The notes under the pieces: model-generated
Database searches by the model: none
What the model was told of the DNA's origin: nothing
Seen by the model: the letters and a program-made list of their open reading frames with translations, nothing else
From: Chitinophaga sp. sic0106
GTDB lineage: Bacteria; Bacteroidota; Bacteroidia; Chitinophagales; Chitinophagaceae
Length of the DNA: 64,000 nucleotides
Assembly: GCF_019219075.1 (NCBI RefSeq)
Contig: NZ_JAHUWJ010000007.1
Coordinates: 124,001-188,000 of the forward strand
Direction: 5' to 3'
In this document: positions 45,598-54,105 of the stretch, piece by piece
How the letters are laid out: each line of letters begins with the position of its first letter
How positions within the stretch are numbered: position 1 is the first letter of the stretch
Position numbers and translations under genes: made by a program

Positions 45598-46764
45598 TTA
45601 TTTTTCCATGTTCCTGTTGACTGATTTTTTTGCTCCTACTATCAGTTTATTATTTTCCATACTAAAATAGATGCCTGACTCCTGCAGGAAATTCAACACG
45701 CTGGAGAGGTTTACATCGCAGCCGATTTCACCGTAGAAGGTGATATCCGGTGGCGTGTCCAGGTATACGACTTCTATATCGTACCATCTTTCCAGCAGTC
45801 GCATCACAGTAGTCAGTTTTTTGTCCTGGAAGTTGAGAATACCATTTTTCCAGGCCATGACGGCAGCGGTATCTGCATTGTTCACTATGTTAAAGCTGTT
45901 GTGCTGATCCAGCAGCAGTTGCTGCCCTGGCTTCAGCAGTTGTGCCATGCCTTTGCGTTGTATTTTCACTGCGCCTTGCAGCAAAGTGGTGCTGATATTG
46001 TTTTCATCCGTGTAGGCGTTTACGTTAAAGCTGGTACCCAGCACCTGGATGTAGGTATCATCCTGCAGTTTAACGCGGAATGGTTTGCTGGGCTGCTGTG
46101 CTACTTCGAAGTAGGCTTCGCCGCTGAGTTCCACGGTTCTGTCGCCCCCGGTGAAGGCGGTAGGAAAGCGCAGCGCTGAGGCGGCGTTCATCCATACCAG
46201 TGTACCGTCGGGCAGTTGCAGCCTGAATTTGCGTCCTTTCGGGGTGGACATGGTATTATAGCTCGTACCGTTGCCTGTGCCCTGATAGGCCAGCTGACCA
46301 TTTTGCAGCACCACGCTGGCGCCCTGCTGGGTGCTTACCACCCCGTTTTGGAGGCTGTCCAGCACTACCTGGGAGCCATCGTCGAGGGTGAGTATGGCGC
46401 CTTGCTTACCGGGTTTTATATCGGTGGCTTTGGCAATAGTGGTGGCAGGTTTGCTGTTGCGGTGATACCGGAGGTACCAGGTACCGGTGCCCAGTAGCAG
46501 GATAACGGCAGCAGCAGCGGCGAGGCGGGGCCAGAGGCGGCGCACCCGCTTATGGAGGATGGATTGGATAGCAGGTTCATAGCTGGCCGGATCATAGGCC
46601 GGATCAGGTATTTCAGCTGCTAAAATTTCCTGGATGAGTGATTGCCACTGTTCATCGTCCGCATTTTTACGCAGCTCCGCCATCAGCTCTTCGGTTTCTG
46701 CCGGGGTGGCGGTACCGTTATAGTAGCGGGTAATTAAATATTTATAATAGGCGGTTGACTCCAC
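45598..46764 (-). CDS. FecR family anti-sigma factor
   Basis: A 388-residue inner-membrane regulator of the second SusC/SusD locus. Cytoplasmic N-terminal part (about 1-75), one membrane helix (LAAAAAVILLLGTGTWYL near residue 85), FecR domain (MSTPKGRKFRLQLPDGTLVW, GGDRTVELSGEAYFEVAQQ) and a DUF4974-type C-terminal domain (LTTVMRLLERWYDIEV) that meets the SusC STN domain. It lies 65 bp after the sigma gene and 141 bp before susC. Confidence 0.93.
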   Translation of the reverse strand: MESTAYYKYLITRYYNGTATPAETEELMAELRKNADDEQWQSLIQEILAAEIPDPAYDPASYEPAIQSILHKRVRRLWPRLAAAAAVILLLGTGTWYLRYHRNSKPATTIAKATDIKPGKQGAILTLDDGSQVVLDSLQNGVVSTQQGASVVLQNGQLAYQGTGNGTSYNTMSTPKGRKFRLQLPDGTLVWMNAASALRFPTAFTGGDRTVELSGEAYFEVAQQPSKPFRVKLQDDTYIQVLGTSFNVNAYTDENNISTTLLQGAVKIQRKGMAQLLKPGQQLLLDQHNSFNIVNNADTAAVMAWKNGILNFQDKKLTTVMRLLERWYDIEVVYLDTPPDITFYGEIGCDVNLSSVLNFLQESGIYFSMENNKLIVGAKKSVNRNMEK

Positions 46765-46829
46765 TGCGTAATACTTTTACCGGCTAGACGCAAAAACGGG
46801 TTTGTCGTACTATCCAATTTGAAAAAAAA

Positions 46830-47423
46830 TTAAAAAAATTTCAGCAGTAGGGCTATAAGTAGTAACGGCAGCGGGTTTCCGGTTTTTTGTTCGAGGTATT
46901 CCCGGACAAATCGCCTGGCGGAGAGTAACTGATTTTTTACGGTGTTTTCTGAAATCGCGAGGGCGTCGGCTATTTCGCGGCGCGACTTACCATCCTGCAT
47001 GCTCATCATGAATACCTCTCGCCGGGCTACCGGCAGTGCAGCGATGGCATCGCGGAGGATGCTTTGCAGTTCTTTGGCGTAAAATTTTTCGGATAGGTCC
47101 AGGTTGTCCTGGATATCGTCGGCGGGGAGATCTTCGGTGCGGCCTTTTTCGCGGGCCTGGAGCCGGAGCTGACTAAGGGAAAGATTGGATGCCATGGTGT
47201 AGAGCCATCCGCCGGGATTATCGATATGCACGAGCCTATCCCGTTGCAGCCATACTTTCAGGAATACTTCCTGCATTACTTCCGCAGCATCAGCGTCGGA
47301 ACGGAGTAATTTCTTCACGCCCTTTGCCAGCACTGCGTTGTAGCGGTGATAAAGCAAACGGAAAGCATACTCGTCCCCACTGGCAATCCGTGAAAAAAGT
47401 TCCCTATCCTCAGTTAAGTTCAT
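46830..47423 (-). CDS. ECF RNA polymerase sigma factor
   Basis: A 197-residue ECF sigma factor controlling the second SusC/SusD locus. Region 2 (about 20-90) contains AAEVMQEVFLKVWLQRDRL and NPGGWLYTMASNLSL; region 4 (about 125-180) contains LPVARREVFMMSMQDGKSRREIA, a helix-turn-helix, and SENTVKNQLLSARRFV. A short hydrophobic tail (LPLLLIALLLKFF) is frequent in this FecR-linked class. An AAGGA sequence precedes the start. It heads the operon. Confidence 0.93.
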   Translation of the reverse strand: MNLTEDRELFSRIASGDEYAFRLLYHRYNAVLAKGVKKLLRSDADAAEVMQEVFLKVWLQRDRLVHIDNPGGWLYTMASNLSLSQLRLQAREKGRTEDLPADDIQDNLDLSEKFYAKELQSILRDAIAALPVARREVFMMSMQDGKSRREIADALAISENTVKNQLLSARRFVREYLEQKTGNPLPLLLIALLLKFF

Positions 47424-47732
47424 TCAATCCTTATAATATGTGACCCCGGAGGTCTAAAATAGCAACAATTATCGGCAATTAATCTAGTAGGGTGAATAAA
47501 GCATTATCTTTTAAGAAGATGGTATTAATATCATTGCAGGTGTCAAAATCACGCTTTTCCTTTACTGAGGTCAATTTGCAGTTTGACCGTTGCTTGATTA
47601 TTGCAATAAAAAATCGATTTAGCAATCTCCTAAATTTGTCATGATAATTTTCTGCTATAGGATTTATCTGTGGTTATTGATAATTTACTGTTGATCGACC
47701 GTTTATCTGCCCCTAAGAAACCCAAGGATCTC
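47424..47732. other. intergenic region between divergent sigma and peptidase genes
   Basis: About 310 AT-rich bases. TAAATTTG at 47631-47638 exactly matches the -7 element on the plus strand and lies about 95 bases before the BSP peptidase start; no good -33 element is seen. No exact element is found for the sigma gene on the minus strand. No gene is visible. Confidence 0.4.
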
Positions 47733-48476
47733 ATGAGATATCCGAATCTGTTATGTATTGCACTTTGTGCATTTTCCACGTTGGCTTTTACTGCCTGTAG
47801 CAAATCATCACTTCCGGAGCCAGCTACTCCCTCCGCTCCTACTGAAGCAGTTACCGAAGCAACCACGCCTGTAGGCACCGTTATTTATACCAGTAATGGG
47901 TATAAACTTACTTTTATTAATAATGCCAGCGGATTTGATGATGCCACGCGTCAAAAATTCGTGAACATGTATTTCAGTATTTATCCGCAATTGCTAAATC
48001 GATTTTATTCCGGCGCCACAAAGCAGGTGACCTTCGTAATCGACCCTAATTATACCGGTGTCGCCTATACGTCGGGAACCACGGTAACCTACAGTGCAGC
48101 GTGGATGAGCAGCCACCCCCAGGATGTAGATGTGTTAACCCATGAAGTAATGCATGTGGTACAGGCCTATACCGGCGGTACACCCGGCTGGCTTACAGAA
48201 GGGATAGCGGATTATGTCCGTTATAAATATGGTGTCAACAACGGCCCCGCAGGCTGGTCGCTCCCCGCCTGGAGTTCCACACAATCCTATACCAACTCCT
48301 ACCGGGTAACTGCACGTTTCCTGGCCTGGCTGGAGTTGCATGTTAGCAGCACCATTGTTACCAGTCTCAATACAGCCTTGCGTAATAAAACATATACCAG
48401 CAACACCTGGAATCAACTTACCGGCAAATCTGTGGATCAGTTATGGACCGACTACTCTAATAGTCCTGCCCTGTAG
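47733..48476 (+). CDS. basic secretory protein (BSP) family peptidase, lipoprotein
   Basis: A 247-residue lipoprotein of the plant-type basic secretory protein family, a predicted zinc peptidase. The signal peptide (MRYPNLLCIALCAFSTLAFTAC) has a lipobox with Cys near residue 22, then a Pro/Thr-rich linker. The zinc motif THEVMHVVQ gives His137, Glu138 and His141, and GWLTEGIADYVRYKYG carries the usual downstream ligand region. I start at the ATG at 47733, which opens the signal peptide; the frame is open back to 47670. It is a single gene, probably acting on extracellular proteins. Confidence 0.88.
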   Translation: MRYPNLLCIALCAFSTLAFTACSKSSLPEPATPSAPTEAVTEATTPVGTVIYTSNGYKLTFINNASGFDDATRQKFVNMYFSIYPQLLNRFYSGATKQVTFVIDPNYTGVAYTSGTTVTYSAAWMSSHPQDVDVLTHEVMHVVQAYTGGTPGWLTEGIADYVRYKYGVNNGPAGWSLPAWSSTQSYTNSYRVTARFLAWLELHVSSTIVTSLNTALRNKTYTSNTWNQLTGKSVDQLWTDYSNSPAL

Positions 48477-48573
48477 CACAGCCTAAAAATCATCATAGCA
48501 TTGTTGTAATTATTCTCTAACCAGGGAATGATGAAGGGTCGATCAACTTTTCAGGCAATGCTATGTACAATCG

Positions 48574-48606
48574 GTTACCGGCAGCCTGAGAGGGCTAGCC
48601 GGTAAC
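48574..48606. repeat. 13-bp hairpin after the BSP peptidase gene
   Basis: GTTACCGGC (48574-48582) pairs with GCCGGTAAC (48598-48606) and AGCC (48583-48586) with GGCT (48593-48596) inside it, with one bulged A and a 6-base loop. No T-run follows, so a terminator role is uncertain; it lies about 100 bases past the stop. Confidence 0.5.
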
Positions 48607-48749
48607 TCGGTTTATATGTATGAGATGGGAAACCGCGGTTGGCGGCGGTCAAGTTGTAAATAAAGTTCACCTCACCAGCAATTAAAACAGCAGCTGTCCG
48701 GCACTAACCTCCATGTAAACCACGCCAGCATTGAGCGCCGATTTTGGGT

Positions 48750-48999
48750 ACAAAACTGTGATTAAATTGCCTTGTAAAAAGTGATCTGTTTTAATCCACC
48801 GGGGCCTTTAGTGACCCACATCGGGAGTCGGCCTGACTAATAAAATTGCGATTAATTTGCAGTATCAAAAGTGATTTATTTTAGCCACTGGGGCCTTTAG
48901 TGACCACCATCGGAAACGGACCGGGCACAAAACTGTGATTAAACTGCAGTGTAAAAAGTGATCTATTTCACCCCCCCAGGGGCTTTTGCCACCTGAAAC
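48750..48999. repeat. three ~88-bp direct repeats running into a gene's 3' end
   Basis: Three diverged copies begin at 48750, 48840 and 48927 (spacing 90 and 87). Each contains ACAAAACTGTGATTAA-like and AAAAAGTGATCT-like blocks and a GGGGCCTTTAGTGACC-like block. The third copy runs through the stop codon of the minus-strand gene at 48963. Read on the minus strand, copies 1 and 2 still encode VTKGPGGLK and VTKGPSG, matching that gene's C-terminus VAKAPGGVK. The array therefore consists of copies of the gene's tail plus about 60 bases beyond it. Confidence 0.75.
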
Positions 49000-49406
49000 G
49001 CCTGTATCAGTGCCTCATGCATACGCCCTACCTGGTCGTTCGGGACTTCATAAAATCTTTTGGTGTCAGGTTCGTACAGCATTTCCCCTTGTGTGCTGAT
49101 GAGCAGCAGCCGCTGTTCTCCCGAACGCAGCATCACATTACAAAGGTGATACCCCTTCCATAAATAACCAGTCGTTTTCTTTTCGCAGGAAGTGCCGGGA
49201 AGTACCTCCTTCACCGTTTGCACCGGTAGTGCGTAGCCCGGTAAACTATCGAGTTTCGTTCGCAGATTGCTGAAGCTCCCGCCGGTAGGCCAGTTGTAAA
49301 TAATGAAAGTATCAACCTGGTCCCAGCGAATACAATCGCTCTTGGTTTGGGCGGAACCAGTGAGCATGTAAGCACATGCTAACAGCATTACGGCTAAGAT
49401 CTTCAT
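48963..49406 (-). CDS. small exported hypothetical protein
   Basis: A 147-residue protein with a signal peptide (MKILAVMLLACAYMLTGSAQ), so periplasmic or secreted. The mature part has two Cys (SDCIRW and GTSCEKK) and a segment QRLLLISTQGEMLYEPDTKR. No family is recognised. I start at the ATG at 49406, because upstream residues before the signal peptide do not look coding. The last codons lie inside a ~88-bp tandem repeat. Divergent from the lyase-like gene across a 351-base gap with a REP-like structure. Confidence 0.65.
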   Translation of the reverse strand: MKILAVMLLACAYMLTGSAQTKSDCIRWDQVDTFIIYNWPTGGSFSNLRTKLDSLPGYALPVQTVKEVLPGTSCEKKTTGYLWKGYHLCNVMLRSGEQRLLLISTQGEMLYEPDTKRFYEVPNDQVGRMHEALIQAFQVAKAPGGVK

Positions 49407-49514
49407 ACTGGCTACTTTTGTGTATAAAAAACCGTTATTCCGGGGGATTAACCGTGCGGGTATATCTATACTAAATGTAACAAATACACGCCATTTTAAC
49501 AAAAAGCATTTTTA

Positions 49515-49591
49515 TTCCTGCTCCACCGATGCCTTCGGCATCGGTGGAGCAGGAACTGCGTAAGGGCCTGCGGCCCTCACGCAGTTCCTGC
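49515..49591. repeat. REP-like double hairpin with shared arm
   Basis: A 19-bp perfect stem with a TTC loop (49515-49533 with 49537-49555) is followed by a second hairpin (49549-49561 with 49579-49591 and 49563-49568 with 49572-49577, one A-C mismatch). The segment GCAGGAA (49549-49555) belongs to both, since TTCCTGC occurs at 49515-49521 and again at 49585-49591. The two full stems therefore exclude each other. The rest of the 351-base gap (49407-49757) shows no gene. Confidence 0.8.
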
Positions 49592-49757
49592 AACTAATCG
49601 GGACATGCAAATGGATTGCAGTAAGTTCAAAAAAATCATTACCACTTAGGACTCCTAAGTATAAAACATATTGCAGCGCTGCCAACATTCACTACCTATC
49701 TCTCCAAAAGTTTTATACCTTTAAAACCACTTATTACTATTCAATTTCCACGTAAGC

Positions 49758-51719
49758 ATGCATACTTCCAGAAGAAATTTCCTGAAAATGGGCACGCTGG
49801 GTGCCACCGGCCTGTTGCTGCCTGCGGCTAACGGTATTGCCTATCCGCAGCCACCAGTTACAGATGAACTGCCCCCCTTAGCCACCGGCCTGTTACTCCC
49901 CGCGGCTAACGGCATCGCCTATCCGCAGCCGCCCGCTGAAGACGAGCTAACCAACCTGAGCACACAATTGCTGCACCAATGGGGCGAAACGTTGTTGTCC
50001 CTCCAGGTAAACCAACCGGCCGCCAAAGGGGTTCACGGCGGCATCCTCTGCCCCGCCTGCGCCACCATCCACGGCCGATGCAGCGATATGATCTATCCGT
50101 TCCTCTACCTGGCACAGCAAACTAAACAACAGAAATATGTAACCGCAGCGCTGCGGCTGTACGACTGGGCTGAAGAAATGGTAAGCACCGCGGACGGTGC
50201 GTGGCTAAACGAAGTAAGCACCAGCGACTGGAAAGGCATCACGGTATTTGGCGCCACCGCCCTGGCAGAAAGTCTGATCCATTTTGGTCACCTGCTCGAT
50301 GCTCCTACTCAGCAAAAATGGAAAGTCCGCCTGCAGCGCGCTACCGAATACGTATACCAAAACTTCACCATCACCTACGGTAATATCAACTACCCCATTG
50401 CAGGCAGCTATCTGCTGGCACTCACCGGTCAATACCTGCGGGAGCCCCGCTACGCCCAACGTGGTAAGGAGCTGGCGAAAGAGAGTCTGGCCTATATCAC
50501 CACCAGTAACCTGCTATATGGCGAAGGCAGGCCCAAGCCCGACAAAAGCGCAAAGGGATGCTACGCCATTGACCTGGGCTATAATGTAGAAGAATCTCTG
50601 CCCTCCCTGGCGCAATATGCCCTGCTCACCAACGATACGGAAATCCTGGCGGCCGTAGCCCGCGCCATGAAAGCACACCTGGAATTCATGCTCCCGGATG
50701 GGGCCTGGGATAACAGCTGGGGCACCCGCAATTATAAGTGGACTTACTGGGGTAGCCGCACCAGCGATGGCTGCCTGCCCGCGTACGGACTCCTGGCCGA
50801 TAAAGACCCGGCCTTTTATACCGCCGCCCTGCAAAATACGCGGCTGCTCGCTGCATGCACACACGATAAGCTGCTACACGGCGGCCCGCACTATGTATTC
50901 CACGGTATCAAGCCCTGTGTGGCGCATTCCATGGCGCATAGCAAAGCGCTGGTGACCCTGCTGCTCCATGCCAAAGCAGCGCCGGCAAATCCTGTGCCTC
51001 TCCCGCGTACCACGGAATACGGCCTAAAAGCCTTCCCGGAAATTTATACCTGGCTGGTCAGCAAAAACAAGTGGAGAGGCACCGTAACGGCCTACGACCA
51101 GGAATACACGATGAAAGGTGGCCATGCCACCGGTGGTGCTTTATCGCTCCTATGGCACAACGATGCCGGCACCCTGCTCACCGGCAGCATGAACCAATAC
51201 CAGATGGTGGAAAGCTTTAACATGCAGAAGGACAGGGACCCACACAGCATTCCGCTTACACCGGGGTTCCGGCTGCAGGAGGCAGAAAAACTCTACCTCA
51301 GCACCCAGGACCTGAAAGCAACCATCCACACGGATACCACACCAGCGGCTATACGAATCAGCACCCAAACCAACCTCACTGATGCCGCCCAGGCAACGCC
51401 GCAGGATGCCGCCTGTCAGATCAGTTACACTTTCACGGCGGACAGCGTTACAATTAAAGCCTCCAGCAGTAACAACGCAGCAGTATTTAGCCTGCCGGTG
51501 GTAAGTCCCCGCCAGGAAGAGGTTTCCCAACCCTCTCCCACGCGCATCACTATACGAAAACCCGGCGCTATAGTGGAAATTAATGCCAGTGTACCCGTCA
51601 AGGTTAGCGTCCCGCTGAGCGAAAGGATATTTAATTTTGTACCAGGCATGGAAGCAGTGCCGATTATACTGGAAAGTAACCAGATTGAAATTAGTATCTC
51701 TGTAAAAAAACTTAGTTAA
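49758..51719 (+). CDS. Tat-exported alpha/alpha-toroid protein, polysaccharide-lyase-like
   Basis: A 653-residue protein with a twin-arginine signal (TSRRNFLKMGTLGATG), so exported folded. The middle (about 70-400) is helical with repeated Trp/Tyr-rich helices (YVTAALRLYDWAEEMVST, YWGSRTSDGCLPAYGLLA) typical of an alpha/alpha toroid, and the last 200 residues are beta-rich (TITVRLK-like strands, ITIRKPGAIVEINASV), the two-part build of heparinase/lyase-like enzymes. The exact family is not recognised. The stretch just after the signal is duplicated (residues 16-41 and 42-67). It stands alone, with no lyase partners nearby. Confidence 0.65.
   Translation: MHTSRRNFLKMGTLGATGLLLPAANGIAYPQPPVTDELPPLATGLLLPAANGIAYPQPPAEDELTNLSTQLLHQWGETLLSLQVNQPAAKGVHGGILCPACATIHGRCSDMIYPFLYLAQQTKQQKYVTAALRLYDWAEEMVSTADGAWLNEVSTSDWKGITVFGATALAESLIHFGHLLDAPTQQKWKVRLQRATEYVYQNFTITYGNINYPIAGSYLLALTGQYLREPRYAQRGKELAKESLAYITTSNLLYGEGRPKPDKSAKGCYAIDLGYNVEESLPSLAQYALLTNDTEILAAVARAMKAHLEFMLPDGAWDNSWGTRNYKWTYWGSRTSDGCLPAYGLLADKDPAFYTAALQNTRLLAACTHDKLLHGGPHYVFHGIKPCVAHSMAHSKALVTLLLHAKAAPANPVPLPRTTEYGLKAFPEIYTWLVSKNKWRGTVTAYDQEYTMKGGHATGGALSLLWHNDAGTLLTGSMNQYQMVESFNMQKDRDPHSIPLTPGFRLQEAEKLYLSTQDLKATIHTDTTPAAIRISTQTNLTDAAQATPQDAACQISYTFTADSVTIKASSSNNAAVFSLPVVSPRQEEVSQPSPTRITIRKPGAIVEINASVPVKVSVPLSERIFNFVPGMEAVPIILESNQIEISISVKKLS
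49803..49958 (+). repeat. 78-bp in-frame tandem duplication in the lyase-like gene
   Basis: Bases 49803-49880 and 49881-49958 encode two copies of a 26-residue unit (ATGLLLPAANGIAYPQPP then a variable DEL-containing end). Many codons differ silently, so the duplication is not fresh. It falls at the end of the Tat signal, including part of its hydrophobic core. Confidence 0.85.
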
Positions 51720-51876
51720 AATAAGCCTAAGAGCCAGGGAACTAAGCCGGGTATTCGTATGCGGGAAGCACACGAATACCCGGCTGATGCCAAAACATAA
51801 TAAATTCCCTTATTTTAGCGGTTTGGCGGTAGCCCCGCCATAGCATAACCTGAGGCCAAAACACCATTTAACCTGT

Positions 51877-53517
51877 ATGAACAAAACTAGTAGCCATCCG
51901 GCCGCATTGCCGTTCCTTTTTCTCTCTGAAATGTGGGAGAGATTTGGTTTTTATCTGATTCTGGGTATCTTCCAGCTTTACCTCACTGATACGTCAAAAG
52001 GTGGCTGGGGAATGGACCGCGCCACTGCGGCGGATATCTTCGGTACCTTTATCGCCTTCGTATACCTCACTCCTTTCCTCGGTGGTTTAATTGCTGACCG
52101 CAAACTGGGCTACAGTAAATCCATCATAATAGGTGGAATCCTGATGGGTATTGGTTACATCGGATTATCGGTACATAACCTCACGGTTTTTTATTTGTCG
52201 CTCGGACTCATTTGCGTGGGGAACGGCTTCTTTAAACCCAATATTTCCACCCTGCTGGGTAACGTATATAACGATGAAAAGTACCGCAGCCGTAAGGATA
52301 CCGGCTATAATATCTTTTACATGGGTATTAACATCGGCGCTTTCATCTGTAACTTCTTTGCGGCCTTCCTCCGCAATACTGTAGGCTGGGGCGCAGCCTT
52401 TATTGCCGCCGGTGTGGGTATGTTCCTGGGCGTGCTCATCTTTGTGATAGGTATGAAGCACTACCGCCATGCGGATGTACGAAAACCAATGCAGGAAGGT
52501 GATATGCCGCTGAGCAGGATTTTCTCCGTGGTATTCCTGCCTGCCATTGTAGTAGGCCTCGGTGCCTGGTTTATCCCGGGAAATATCTTCGGTTCCGACT
52601 CTACTGATGCCTTTATTTTCGCTTGTATTCCAATATTATTCTTTTTTGTATCCCTGCTCGTTAAGGCGGGTGCAAAAGATCGTAAACCAATAGCGGCACT
52701 GCTTTCCATCTTCGCGGTGTCCATTGTGTTCTGGGCTGTTTTCAAGCAAAACGGTACCGCCCTTACTACCTGGGCGCAGTACTATACCGACCGTGAGATA
52801 CCGGCAGCGATAGAAGCGCCGGCACAAAAACTATATCTCGTGGAAACGGTGACGAACAAACCGGATTCTGTTACCGCCTACGACAGCGAGTTCCGCGTGA
52901 TCCGCGATGCTGCCGGCAAGCCGGTGAAGGTATGGGACAAAGTGCCTTACTTCAAAAACGTGGCGCCGGAGAAAATGCCGGAAGAAGGGAAATCGGTCAG
53001 CCTCTTTAACACAGAGCTGTTCCAGTCCATCAATCCGTTTTTCGTGATCACGCTTACGCCTTTGATCGTTTGGTTCTTCGGTATGCTGCGTAAGCGTAAG
53101 CGCGAACCGAGTACCCCGTCAAAAATTGCATGGGGATTGCTGGTGTCTGCCGCATCTACGCTGATGATGGTAGGGGCCGTATATGCCTGCAGTAATGGTG
53201 AAATCAAGGCTTCGCCCTGGTGGCTGATCGGCTGCTACGGGGTGATCACCGTTGGCGAATTATTTTTGAGCCCGATGGGACTCTCCCTTGTTTCCAAACT
53301 GAGTCCTGCCCGCCTCACTTCCCTGATGATGGGTGGCTGGTTCCTGGCTACCTCCATCGGTAATAAACTATCAGGTATTCTGGCTACCCTTTGGGATAAC
53401 TATGACAATAAAGCGAACTACTACCTGGTAAACTGTTTGCTGCTGGGCGGCGCCGCGGCCATCATTTTCCTGATGCTGCGATGGCTGAATGGAATATTTA
53501 AAGAATATGTGAAGTAA
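51877..53517 (+). CDS. POT/PTR family proton-coupled oligopeptide transporter
   Basis: A 546-residue inner-membrane symporter that takes up di- and tripeptides with protons. The POT signature is at the N-terminus (FLFLSEMWERFGFYLILGIFQLYL, split at residue 15, with the ExxER-type segment SEMWERFG), followed by GGLIADRKLGYSKSI and FYMGINIGAF. About 12-14 hydrophobic helices are visible with a long hydrophilic stretch between (about 310-375). The region SPMGLSLVSKLSPARLTSLMMG (split) is the second family mark. It is a single gene with its own terminator. Confidence 0.94.
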   Translation: MNKTSSHPAALPFLFLSEMWERFGFYLILGIFQLYLTDTSKGGWGMDRATAADIFGTFIAFVYLTPFLGGLIADRKLGYSKSIIIGGILMGIGYIGLSVHNLTVFYLSLGLICVGNGFFKPNISTLLGNVYNDEKYRSRKDTGYNIFYMGINIGAFICNFFAAFLRNTVGWGAAFIAAGVGMFLGVLIFVIGMKHYRHADVRKPMQEGDMPLSRIFSVVFLPAIVVGLGAWFIPGNIFGSDSTDAFIFACIPILFFFVSLLVKAGAKDRKPIAALLSIFAVSIVFWAVFKQNGTALTTWAQYYTDREIPAAIEAPAQKLYLVETVTNKPDSVTAYDSEFRVIRDAAGKPVKVWDKVPYFKNVAPEKMPEEGKSVSLFNTELFQSINPFFVITLTPLIVWFFGMLRKRKREPSTPSKIAWGLLVSAASTLMMVGAVYACSNGEIKASPWWLIGCYGVITVGELFLSPMGLSLVSKLSPARLTSLMMGGWFLATSIGNKLSGILATLWDNYDNKANYYLVNCLLLGGAAAIIFLMLRWLNGIFKEYVK

Positions 53518-53523
53518 TATAAC

Positions 53524-53554
53524 TAAAAGCCGAAGGCGTTGCCTTCGGCTTTTA
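53524..53554 (+). terminator. intrinsic terminator after the POT gene
   Basis: A 14-bp perfect stem (TAAAAGCCGAAGGC 53524-53537, GCCTTCGGCTTTTA 53541-53554) with a GTT loop starts 7 bases after the stop. Confidence 0.85.
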
Positions 53555-53650
53555 TAGTCGCATATCCCCCACTTATTGTCCCATCTGCCCAGTGTTTGAT
53601 TCCTCTTTAATCCTGACCTTTGAATTGTTGATCACAAAAAATCTAATCAT

Positions 53651-54100
53651 ATGTCAAACAATTCAGTTTCACTGCACAGGGTTATAAAAACCTCTCCTGA
53701 AAAATTATATCGCGCCTTTACAGAGGCTGCTGCTATTGCATCCTGGTTGCCACCATACGGATTTGTATGCACGGTGCAGGAAATGAATGCAGTAAAAGGA
53801 GGCTCCTTTAAAATGGCGTTCCAGAATTTCAGTACCGGCAATAGTCACTCCTTCGGCGGAACTTACGTGGAATTAAAGCCGAATGAATACCTGCAATACA
53901 CCGACACGTTCGATGATCCGAATCTCCCGGGAGAAATGATCACCACCGTGTGGCTGAAAAAAAATATAGCAGGCACAGAAATTAAAATCACACAGGAAGG
54001 AATTCCGCCACAGATACCGGCAGAAATGTGTTACCTGGGCTGGCAGGACTCGCTGGATAAATTAATCAGACTGGTAGAGCCGGAGATTCCGGATGCCTGA
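53651..54100 (+). CDS. SRPBCC/AHSA1 domain protein
   Basis: A 149-residue cytoplasmic protein of the START-like SRPBCC fold, AHSA1 type. Marks are SLHRVIKTSPEKLYRAFTEAAAIASWLPP at the start (split over residues 6-34), GGTYVELKPNEYLQYTDTFD in the middle, and GWQDSLDKLIRLVEPE at the end. Such proteins bind small hydrophobic ligands or partner proteins. The gene is convergent with the AraC gene with only 5 bases between stops. GACCTTTG at 53615-53622 resembles a -7 element with one mismatch. Ligand unknown. Confidence 0.88.
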   Translation: MSNNSVSLHRVIKTSPEKLYRAFTEAAAIASWLPPYGFVCTVQEMNAVKGGSFKMAFQNFSTGNSHSFGGTYVELKPNEYLQYTDTFDDPNLPGEMITTVWLKKNIAGTEIKITQEGIPPQIPAEMCYLGWQDSLDKLIRLVEPEIPDA

Positions 54101-54105
54101 TATTA

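Noticed and set aside
48750..48999. CRISPR-like array
   Set aside because: Units are about 88 bp and similar over their whole length, with no short constant repeat and unique spacer pattern, and no cas genes are present.
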